NCBI GenBank assembly: GCA_003585845.1 | Contig: NQOP01000004.1 | Location: 11,374 to 16,457, forward strand | DNA: 5,084 nucleotides | Source: Bifidobacteriaceae bacterium NR021 | GTDB lineage: Bacteria; Actinomycetota; Actinomycetes; Actinomycetales; Bifidobacteriaceae | Direction of reading: 5' to 3' | Shown here: in pieces, positions 1-5,084 of the stretch | Position numbering within the stretch: position 1 is the stretch's first letter | How the letters are laid out: each line of letters begins with the position of its first letter | The notes under the pieces: model-generated | The model's input: only the letters and a program-made list of their open reading frames with translations | Told to the model about the DNA's origin: nothing | The model's database searches: none | Program-made: the position numbers and the translations under genes

Positions 1-1371
1 GAACACTGCAAGAACTGTAATAGTTGCAACACACAGTACAACGTTCACAACTGGAATATACAGCTGTCCGCGAGTTCTAGCAGGATATCGCACTTGCAAA
101 TGAGGCATCCAATTTAGGCTTGTTGCCTCAGAAACCATCGTGTATGCGCCTGTAATCAGCGCTTGAGAAGCAATAATGCCTGCAGTAACCGAAAGAATAA
201 CGGCAACATATCGTACATTCGGTTCAAGCATTTGGAAGAATGGGTTCAAGCCTTCTATTGACCATAACGCTTTATCGTTTTGATTTTTCAACATCCAAGC
301 GCCTTGCCCAAAGTAATTCAGCAGCAGAGCAACTTTAATAAACGGCCAGGTTGCGTAAACATTACCTCTACCAACATGCCCCATATCGGAATATAACGCT
401 TCAGCACCAGTAGTAGAAAGGAAGATCACGCCCATAACAGCTAATCCCTGCACATTGTGCGTGCTAAACAAGAATTTCACGCCATAAATTGGGTTAAGTG
501 CTTCAAAAATAGCCCAATCTTGGTCAATATTCATAACGCCAACAAGCGCAAGGAAAGCGAACCAAAGCATCACAACAATGCCAAATACTTTGCCAATTCG
601 CTCAGTTCCACGCTGCTGTACAGAGAAAAGTATGACGATTATAACAATCGTAATCATCATAGACAAATTCTCATTTTCTAAGAATATTGGCTTAAACACT
701 GCAATAGTACGCAAACCTTCAACTGCTGAAGAGATGGAAACTGCAGGAGTCAACACAGAATCTGCCAAAAATGCAGCTCCACCAATCATTGCTGGTATTG
801 CAAGCCACGCGCCTTTTTTACGTAGAAGCGAATATAAAGCAAAAATGCCACCCTCGCCTTTGTTGTCTGTTCTCATTGCAACAAATACGTATTTTACGGT
901 TGTAATTAATGTGATTGACCAGAATAACAGCGAAAGCATGCCGTATATAGTCGCGCGATTTATGTTTTGTAAACCGCCTTGACCTGCTAAAAATGTTTGC
1001 GCAGTATAAAGCGGAGAAGTACCAATATCGCCATAAACAACGCCAAGAGCAACAATTGCCATTCCCAATGTAAAACGATCGGAACTGGTTTGCAATTTTG
1101 CCCACCATCTACCTAACGGACCTCGTACTGCACTAGCAACAAGCTTTTCTGCTTCTTTTACCTCTTGCGCTTGCTGTTGAGCTATTACTTTGCGCTCTTC
1201 ACGTGTTGTCGTTTTTTTTGACACCTGAGGAGCCTTAGTAAACGAGGCAGCTCGCAATATAGCGTCCTTAGTGCTTTTTAAGGATTTAGTGCTTTTCTCG
1301 GAATCTTTCGCGCCGTTGCGAGGATCCTTTGTACTATCGTTTGACGGTACAGCAGTGCGTGACTTAGTCAT
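1..1371 (-). CDS. kup: Kup-family potassium uptake transporter, N-terminal 457 residues (3' end outside window)
   Basis: This is an inner-membrane K+ uptake protein of the Kup/HAK/KT family, thought to work as a K+/H+ symporter. The reading frame is open from the ATG at 1371 to the window edge. Family motifs seen, in order: GVVYGDIGTSPLYT (residues 110-123, TM1, Asp115), a KYVFVAMR...DNKGEGGIFALYSLL block (160-183), LADSVLTPAVSISSAVEGL (202-220), TGAEALYSDMGH (321-332), LNYFGQGAW (351-359) and IIASQALITGAYT (399-411). Roughly nine hydrophobic segments are visible from about residue 100 to 457. Compared with E. coli Kup (622 aa, TM1 close to the N-terminus), there is an extra cytoplasmic tail of about 90 residues, rich in Ser/Thr/Lys and then Gln/Glu/Lys. 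The C-terminal membrane end and cytoplasmic domain are missing only because the window ends. The ATG is supported by a GGAGG 11 nt upstream. The gene appears to have its own promoter, separate from tatD. Confidence 0.96.
   Translation of the reverse strand, partial: MTKSRTAVPSNDSTKDPRNGAKDSEKSTKSLKSTKDAILRAASFTKAPQVSKKTTTREERKVIAQQQAQEVKEAEKLVASAVRGPLGRWWAKLQTSSDRFTLGMAIVALGVVYGDIGTSPLYTAQTFLAGQGGLQNINRATIYGMLSLLFWSITLITTVKYVFVAMRTDNKGEGGIFALYSLLRKKGAWLAIPAMIGGAAFLADSVLTPAVSISSAVEGLRTIAVFKPIFLENENLSMMITIVIIVILFSVQQRGTERIGKVFGIVVMLWFAFLALVGVMNIDQDWAIFEALNPIYGVKFLFSTHNVQGLAVMGVIFLSTTGAEALYSDMGHVGRGNVYATWPFIKVALLLNYFGQGAWMLKNQNDKALWSIEGLNPFFQMLEPNVRYVAVILSVTAGIIASQALITGAYTMVSEATSLNWMPHLQVRYPARTRGQLYIPVVNVVLCVATITVLAVF
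1268..1296 (-). repeat. 11-bp direct repeat within the kup N-terminal coding region
   Basis: The plus-strand sequence TTAGTGCTTTT occurs at 1268-1278 and again at 1286-1296, an 18-bp (six-codon) period that encodes two KSTK units in the Kup tail. With a related STKD nearer the N-terminus, it gives a low-complexity Ser/Thr/Lys-rich segment. It may have arisen by slippage. Confidence 0.6.
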
Positions 1372-1373
1372 GC

Positions 1374-1427
1374 TTAATTGTTCCTCCATATATGAGGCTT
1401 CTTCTTGATGCCAACAAGAAGTCGCAT
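1374..1427 (-). CDS. Possible 17-residue leader peptide (upstream ORF) of kup
   Basis: A short ORF, ATG to TAA, encodes MRLLVGIKKKPHIWRNN. It ends 2 nt before the kup ATG, and the kup Shine-Dalgarno lies inside its TGG-AGG codons. A purine-rich AGGTGTGAGG stretch lies just upstream of its ATG and could serve as a ribosome site; the nearer GAGG is only 3 nt away, the farther one about 10 nt. Its codons run through the predicted leader hairpin, so translating it would open that structure and deliver ribosomes to kup. No homologue is recognised. A 17-codon ORF can arise by chance, so this is a hypothesis based on position and not on protein similarity. Confidence 0.3.
   Translation of the reverse strand: MRLLVGIKKKPHIWRNN
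1383..1387 (-). promoter_or_regulatory. kup Shine-Dalgarno sequence (GGAGG)
   Basis: The minus strand reads GGAGGAACAATTAAGC before the ATG, so a strong GGAGG core sits 11 nt upstream of the kup start. This fixes the kup start at 1371. The core can also pair with a CCTC segment just upstream in the leader (plus-strand 1394-1397), giving a weak 4-bp sequestering hairpin. Confidence 0.8.
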
Positions 1428-1435
1428 AAACCTCA
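1394..1435 (-). promoter_or_regulatory. Nested hairpin in the kup 5' leader
   Basis: The inner stem is CTTCTTG (1401-1407) with CAAGAAG (1415-1421), 7 bp with a 7-nt loop. It is flanked by GAGG (1394-1397) and CCTC (1431-1434), which can form an outer helix around it. In the RNA the outer helix uses the same CCTC that could otherwise pair with the kup Shine-Dalgarno. The structure is not followed by a T-run, so it does not look like an intrinsic terminator; a role in translation initiation fits better. It does not resemble any riboswitch class I recognise. The pairings are directly visible; the regulatory role is inferred. Confidence 0.4.
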
Positions 1436-1444
1436 CACCTCACA
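1431..1444 (-). repeat. Tandem 7-bp direct repeat in the kup leader (TGTGAGG x2)
   Basis: Two perfect adjacent copies of TGTGAGG on the minus strand (CCTCACA x2 on the plus strand) lie just upstream of the possible leader ORF. Each copy supplies a GAGG that can act as a ribosome site or pair with the downstream CCTC of the leader. Confidence 0.7.
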
Positions 1445-1465
1445 GTTTTATTTCCGTACTTGGAT

Positions 1466-1494
1466 ATTGTATACAACAATAGTGCATCACGCAA
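1466..1494 (-). promoter_or_regulatory. Candidate sigma70-type promoter for kup
   Basis: On the minus strand a -35-like TTGCGT (1489-1494) is separated by 17 bp from TACAAT (1466-1471), which matches 5 of 6 bases of the -10 consensus. The -35 box is weak, sharing only its TTG with consensus. Two A/T tracts (1493-1498 and 1503-1508, spaced 10 bp) adjoin the -35 and could act as an UP-like or curved element. Transcription would start near 1459, giving a leader of about 90 nt before kup. A 10-bp palindrome (TTGTATACAA, 1467-1476) overlaps the -10 and might be an operator. Confidence 0.5.
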
Positions 1495-1502
1495 AAAATA
1501 TT

Positions 1503-1530
1503 AAAAAATCCTTGAAAATTAAGGATTTTA
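1503..1530 (-). terminator. Rho-independent-like terminator downstream of tatD
   Basis: AAAATCCTT (1505-1513) and AAGGATTTT (1521-1529) form a 9-bp stem with a 7-nt loop. Read on the minus strand, the stem runs straight into six Ts (1503-1508, partly shared with the stem). It starts within 10 bp of the tatD stop, the right place to end that transcript. The stem has only two G-C pairs, so it may be leaky; some read-through into kup is possible. Confidence 0.6.
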
Positions 1531-1535
1531 TATTC

Positions 1536-2516
1536 CTAAAATTCGTAAATTTTTCGCGTATTTTCGCGTGTAACTTTCGCTGCTTGCAATAACGATATAT
1601 TTAGAACTTCAGAAAGTGTTTCTAGCGTATAAGGAACCATATAAGGCGCGTTTGGGCGTCCACGATACGGCATTGGCGTTAAATAAGGCGCATCCGTTTC
1701 AACAGTTATATGATCTTTGCCAATAATTCGCGCAGATTCGCATAATTCATCATTGCCTTTGTAACTTATAGTTCCAGAAAAACTTGCGTACCAACCGTGC
1801 TCTTTCAATATTTCTGCTAAATCCACGCCACCAGCATAGCTGTGAAATACCGTTCGCTCAGGAGCGCCATCTTGTAATAAAACCTTTACTACGTCTTCAT
1901 GTGCGTCACGATCGTGAATTTGTAAAGGCAAGTTCAATTCTTTTGCTAGCGCAATATGATCTCGAAAAGCCTGTATTTGTGCTTCTCGCGCAGACTCTCC
2001 CGTACGAAAGTAGTCTAAACCGGTTTCACCTATTGCCACTACTTCTTTTGGATGCGCAATTACTAGCGAGCGCAAATGTTGCATAGCTTCGTCAAATGGA
2101 ATATCGTGATACGGCTTGTAAACTATCGGCAGTCCGTCAGGTCCTTGAGCACCTTTATGCCCATGTAATACTGCTTCGTTCGGGTGTATTGCGATTGCTG
2201 CGCGAACTGAATTTTCATGCGTTTGAGCAAACTTAATCGTCGGCTCCCAATCTGGATATTCACATCCAACTTCTAGCATGTGCGAAACGCCTGATGATTT
2301 TGCTTGAGCAACTAAATCGTCTGCAGAAGGTTCCGCTATTAACTCGCGGCCTTTTTCTGCTAATTCTTGATTTAGATTATGCGCAAAATCCACAACGCTA
2401 AGCATGTGCGTATGATCGTCTGCAATTGTTATTCCTTCTTGTAGCAGATTTTCCCATACTGCAGATTGCGCTGCTAAAGCCGGAGCCCAATTATGTTCGC
2501 GATGATGTTTACTCAT
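1536..2516 (-). CDS. tatD: TatD-family metal-dependent hydrolase (putative 3'-5' DNase)
   Basis: This is a 326-residue cytoplasmic TIM-barrel hydrolase of the amidohydrolase superfamily. Characterised TatD proteins are Mg2+-dependent DNases linked to DNA repair or degradation; the name comes from the E. coli tat locus and does not imply protein export. The metal-binding set is intact: H35 and H37 (DDHTHM), E164 (IGETGLDYF), H201 (QIHDRDAH), H225 (VFHSYAGG) and D275 (VETDAPYLTP). The C-terminal NTRKIYEF end is also typical. A segment of about 25 residues after AIHPNEAVLHG (about 118-142) makes it longer than the roughly 260-aa E. coli protein; I associate this with actinobacterial members. I chose the ATG at 2516 because MSKHHREHNWAPA resembles actinobacterial TatD starts. 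A TTG at 2549 would add 11 residues. Neither start has a good Shine-Dalgarno. It lies in line with the upstream ABC genes and may share their transcript. Confidence 0.93.
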   Translation of the reverse strand: MSKHHREHNWAPALAAQSAVWENLLQEGITIADDHTHMLSVVDFAHNLNQELAEKGRELIAEPSADDLVAQAKSSGVSHMLEVGCEYPDWEPTIKFAQTHENSVRAAIAIHPNEAVLHGHKGAQGPDGLPIVYKPYHDIPFDEAMQHLRSLVIAHPKEVVAIGETGLDYFRTGESAREAQIQAFRDHIALAKELNLPLQIHDRDAHEDVVKVLLQDGAPERTVFHSYAGGVDLAEILKEHGWYASFSGTISYKGNDELCESARIIGKDHITVETDAPYLTPMPYRGRPNAPYMVPYTLETLSEVLNISLLQAAKVTRENTRKIYEF

Positions 2517-2560
2517 ATTTTTAAGTCTACTCACAAACTCAACTGTCAATTTTTATTGCA

Positions 2561-2566
2561 ATTATA
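2561..2566 (-). promoter_or_regulatory. Possible -10 element ahead of tatD
   Basis: A perfect TATAAT on the minus strand sits in the short gap between the ABC gene stop and tatD. No good -35 box is found 16-18 bp upstream. Start of transcription near 2554 would give a leader of about 38 nt to the ATG at 2516. The gap is so AT-rich that a chance match is quite possible. Confidence 0.25.
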
Positions 2567-2571
2567 AGTAT

Positions 2572-4368
2572 TTATAAAACTGTTTTGCGAATTGCATCAT
2601 ATTGTGATTTTACAAGACGATAATACGCTCCTCTTGCATCCATAAGCTCGTTATGAGTGCCTTTTTCAACAATTTCTCCATGATCGATTACGCAAATCAA
2701 ATCCGCATTCTCAATTGTCGAAAGCCTATGCGCTATTACAAAAGATGTGCGATTTTTAAGTAATTGAGCTAATCCTGCTTGTAATGCTTCTTCTGTACGA
2801 GTATCAATATTACTTGTTGCCTCATCTAGAATAAGAATTCGCGGATTTGCAAGCAATACTCGCGCAAACGATATAAGCTGACGCTGACCTGCAGAAAGAG
2901 TGGCTCCGCGCTCTTCAATTTCAGTATCGTATCCGTTCGGTAATTCTTCAATAAATTCGTGAGCATGAACTGCGCGCGCTGCATTCTCAATTTCTTCATC
3001 AGTGGCATCAAGCTTTCCATAACGAATGTTCTCGCGCACGGTTCCACTGAAAATAAAGCTATCTTGCAACATTACGCCCATTTGTTTTCTGAGAGATGCG
3101 AGCGTTACTGAGCGCACGTCGTATCCGTCTATAGTAATTGATCCTTCTGAAACATCGTAGAATCTAGAAAGAAGACTTACAAGAGTTGTTTTTCCTGCGC
3201 CAGTAGGTCCCACAAGAGCTACAGTAGTGCCAGGATTAATATGCAAATCAACCAAGTTTAATATTGGTCTTCCATCTTCTTCATAACGGAAAACAACGTC
3301 GTTTACGTCTACTTTTCCTTCGATTTGAGGCAATTGAATAGCATCTGGCTTATCTACAATATTTGGCTTAATTCTTAAAGTTTCAAAAATTCGTTCCAAA
3401 TAAACTGAGCACGTTACAAGTTGCGTGTAGAAGTTTCCAATATTTACTACTGGATCCCAGAAAGTAGTCGAATACCAAACAAATGCTATAAGCGTGCCCG
3501 TGCTCACGTTCAATGCACCCAAGTTTGCTATGCCAGCGTAATACAAAAGTGCTATTGCAGCGGTTTCAATAATTGAAGCGCCAGGCCAAAGTAACATTTG
3601 CACTCTAACGTTTCGCATCCAAGCAGTTCTTACTTCTGCTTGTTGCTCTTGGAAAGTAGCGTATGCTGCAGCTTCTCGCGCAAAAGTTTGCGTTGTTTTT
3701 ACTCCTGCGATTGATTCATGCAAATACGCATTTAAATTACTTTGTTTATTTGATAACTTTTTAGACGCTTTTCTTTGCAAAATTTGTAAAGTGCGTGTCC
3801 AAATTATAAATATTGGGAATAGCGCCAAGCTCCACAAAGCCATTCGCCAATCTATAACAAACATTGTTATCAATGTAATAATAAGCACAAAAACGTCAGA
3901 AAATACGTTAATTAAACCGGATGAAAGCGTGTCAGAAAGCGTATTGATGTAGTTTACAATGCGAATCAGAATTTTCCCATGCGGACGCGAATCAAAATAA
4001 TCAAAAGACAATGATTGCACATGCGTAAAAATATCGCGGCGCATGTCTTTGATTATCATCTGGCCGATGCGTGTAATCTCTAAAGTTCTGTATGCTAAAC
4101 CGAGTTCATACAATATAATGAGCACTGCAAATACTGCAATAATTGCATATAAATAATTTACATTTTTTTGCGGCAATACAACGTCGATTAGCGTTTTTGT
4201 AATCATTGGCATTGCTGTCATAATTATGCTACCGCTAATAACTACCATAATTACGAGTAGAAGTTTAGCAGTGTACGGCTTCATGTATTTTTTAACGCGC
4301 ATAAGCTCGTGCACGTTTATGTGTTCTTCTTGACCTTCGTCTTCGCGGTAAGTATTACGTTGTGCCAT
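2572..4368 (-). CDS. ABC exporter half-transporter, catalytic-type subunit of a heterodimeric pair
   Basis: This 598-residue inner-membrane protein is a complete TMD-NBD half-transporter of the type I (MsbA/multidrug) exporter fold. About six membrane segments lie near residues 35-58, 72-93, 150-171, 175-195, 262-282 and 288-308. The ATPase domain from about 350 has A-loop Tyr362, Walker A GPTGAGKT (387-394), Q-loop Gln435, signature LSAGQ (491-495), Walker B ILILD (511-515) with catalytic Glu516, D-loop SNID and H-loop His547. Signature Gly is replaced by Ala, as expected of the partner that completes a degenerate ATP site. The ATG lies 2 nt after the upstream gene's stop, with a strong Shine-Dalgarno inside that gene, so the two are almost certainly co-translated and heterodimerise. 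Drugs, lipids or peptides are possible substrates; the sequence does not decide. No peptidase domain, as in peptide-processing exporters, is present. Confidence 0.95.
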   Translation of the reverse strand: MAQRNTYREDEGQEEHINVHELMRVKKYMKPYTAKLLLVIMVVISGSIIMTAMPMITKTLIDVVLPQKNVNYLYAIIAVFAVLIILYELGLAYRTLEITRIGQMIIKDMRRDIFTHVQSLSFDYFDSRPHGKILIRIVNYINTLSDTLSSGLINVFSDVFVLIITLITMFVIDWRMALWSLALFPIFIIWTRTLQILQRKASKKLSNKQSNLNAYLHESIAGVKTTQTFAREAAAYATFQEQQAEVRTAWMRNVRVQMLLWPGASIIETAAIALLYYAGIANLGALNVSTGTLIAFVWYSTTFWDPVVNIGNFYTQLVTCSVYLERIFETLRIKPNIVDKPDAIQLPQIEGKVDVNDVVFRYEEDGRPILNLVDLHINPGTTVALVGPTGAGKTTLVSLLSRFYDVSEGSITIDGYDVRSVTLASLRKQMGVMLQDSFIFSGTVRENIRYGKLDATDEEIENAARAVHAHEFIEELPNGYDTEIEERGATLSAGQRQLISFARVLLANPRILILDEATSNIDTRTEEALQAGLAQLLKNRTSFVIAHRLSTIENADLICVIDHGEIVEKGTHNELMDARGAYYRLVKSQYDAIRKTVL

Positions 4369-4370
4369 TT

Positions 4371-5084
4371 CTACTCCCCCCTCGTTTCGAATCCTGCAGA
4401 CCTGCCGGTTTTAAAGCCAAGTTGCTTTCTGTAAATCTCCCAATATCTTCCATGCGCTGCAACAAGCTGAGCATGCGTGCCACGTTCAACAATTTTCCCG
4501 TGATCTAGCACAACAATCATGTCTGCATCTTTAACGGATGAAATTCTGTGCGCAATAGTAATTATTGTGCGCGTGCCATCAAGCTTTTTTAACTCCTGTT
4601 GAATATGCTCTTCCGTTTCCATATCTACAGCAGAAGTTGTATCGTCCATAATCAAGATTGCAGGATTATTTGCCAACGCTCTAGCTAAGCTCAAACGCTG
4701 CTTTTGCCCACCAGAAAGGCCTACGCCACGCTCGCCTACTACTGTTTCATAGCCTTCTGGCATATTCATAATGAAATCGTCCGCTGCAGCAATTGTTGCC
4801 ATCGTGCGAATGGTATTATCTAATTCCTTACAATTTTCTTTAGTTTGGGTTAATCCAAAACTAATATTTCCTGCAATAGTGTCCGAAAATAGGAATGTTT
4901 CCTGCGCAACTATGCTAACTTGATTACGAACAGTTTCTAGCGGCCATTCGCGCACGTCTTTTCCGTCAATTAAAACACGACCGCGCGTAGGATCGTAGAA
5001 TCTTGCTATAAGACTTACGAGAGTTGATTTGCCGGAACCAGTTTCACCAAGAATACCCAGTTTGCTTCCAGCAGGAACGTCTAA
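4371..5084 (-). CDS. ABC exporter subunit with degenerate Walker B, C-terminal ATPase domain (5' end outside window)
   Basis: The frame is open from the window edge to a TAG at 4371-4373, giving 237 residues of an ATP-binding domain; its transmembrane domain should lie beyond the right edge. In window numbering: Walker A GETGSGKS (13-20), Q-loop Gln61, perfect signature LSGGQ (123-127), Walker B ILIMD (143-147), then Asp148 where the catalytic Glu is normally found, D-loop SAVD and H-loop His179. Glu-to-Asp at this position with a normal signature is the hallmark of the regulatory subunit in heterodimeric exporters such as TM287/288 and LmrCD. Its partner is the gene 2 nt downstream, which has the normal Glu. 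The frame is continuous and no frameshift is seen. An internal GTG near 4955 is a valine codon inside the domain and not a real start. Confidence 0.95.
   Translation of the reverse strand, partial: LDVPAGSKLGILGETGSGKSTLVSLIARFYDPTRGRVLIDGKDVREWPLETVRNQVSIVAQETFLFSDTIAGNISFGLTQTKENCKELDNTIRTMATIAAADDFIMNMPEGYETVVGERGVGLSGGQKQRLSLARALANNPAILIMDDTTSAVDMETEEHIQQELKKLDGTRTIITIAHRISSVKDADMIVVLDHGKIVERGTHAQLVAAHGRYWEIYRKQLGFKTGRSAGFETRGE
4374..4383 (-). promoter_or_regulatory. Shine-Dalgarno of the second ABC gene, inside the end of the first
   Basis: The minus strand reads GAGGGGGGAG, then TAG (stop of the first subunit), AA and ATG. The GGAG core is 5 nt from the start. This layout supports translational coupling and fixes the start at 4368. 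Confidence 0.75.

Noticed and set aside
457..982. Overlapping plus-strand ORFs of 74 and 134 codons
   Set aside because: They lie antisense to the strongly conserved Kup coding region and show no recognisable domain.
818..1108. Minus-strand ORF of 96 codons
   Set aside because: It is out of frame with Kup, whose signature motifs occupy the same bases in another frame.
1372..1460. c-di-AMP (ydaO-type) riboswitch upstream of kup
   Set aside because: This class often precedes K+ transporter genes, but the leader is short and I do not see its conserved core; the visible stems are simple nested hairpins.
1392..1592. Plus-strand ORF of 66 codons across the kup-tatD gap
   Set aside because: It crosses the tatD terminator and the end of tatD, has no clear ribosome site and no recognisable protein features.
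1784..2086. Plus-strand ORF of 100 codons
   Set aside because: It is antisense to the catalytic part of tatD; the long open frame is explained by codon use on the opposite strand.
2521..2549. Consensus -35 (TTGACA, 2544-2549) as a tatD promoter
   Set aside because: The bases 17 bp downstream (ACTTAA) match the -10 consensus poorly, and the resulting transcript would begin at or beyond the ATG at 2516.
2555..2577. Terminator between the second ABC gene and tatD
   Set aside because: The TTATAA inverted repeat (2562-2567 and 2572-2577) contains only A-T pairs and has no proper T-tail, so it is too weak to call.
2826..3047. Minus-strand ORF of 73 codons
   Set aside because: It is a frame-shifted shadow of the ABC ATPase domain, whose motifs are intact in the main frame.

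Overview
All four genes lie on the minus strand, so the window reads right to left. In transcription order they are: the last 237 codons of an ABC exporter subunit (4371-5084, 5' end outside the window), a complete second ABC exporter half-transporter (2572-4368), a complete TatD-family metal-dependent hydrolase (1536-2516), and, after a 164-bp intergenic region, the first 457 codons of a Kup/HAK/KUP potassium transporter (1-1371, 3' end outside the window). Coding density is high. No tRNA, rRNA, insertion sequence, CRISPR array or phage gene was seen.

Organism: the TatD protein has the N-terminal style (basic start followed by W-A-P) and the mid-protein insertion that I associate with actinobacterial TatD proteins. 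The DNA is clearly AT-rich by eye, which is unusual for that phylum. A low-GC member of the Bifidobacteriaceae, such as Gardnerella, is the best guess. This is inferred from remembered family features and was not searched.

Region by region: the two ABC genes are separated by only 2 nt between the first stop and the second start. They look like a translationally coupled heterodimeric exporter. The upstream subunit has Asp where the catalytic Walker B Glu should be, and the downstream subunit keeps the Glu but has LSAGQ instead of LSGGQ. This matches the asymmetric TM287/288, LmrCD and BmrCD class, with one degenerate ATP site. The substrate cannot be read from the sequence. tatD follows after a short AT-rich gap with no convincing terminator, so read-through from the exporter is plausible, although a perfect TATAAT lies in the gap. 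An AT-rich hairpin followed by a T-run just after the tatD stop is the likely end of this transcript.

The kup leader is the most interesting part. It has a plausible sigma70-type promoter next to two A-tracts spaced 10 bp apart. It also has a 7-bp tandem repeat, nested inverted repeats, and a possible 17-codon upstream ORF that ends 2 nt before the kup ATG and contains the kup Shine-Dalgarno sequence. One CCTC segment in the leader RNA can pair either with GAGG upstream or with the kup Shine-Dalgarno, which could act as a switch. Nothing here amounts to a clearly new system. The leader arrangement and the low-complexity N-terminal tail of Kup, which includes an A8 tract, are the points worth following up.
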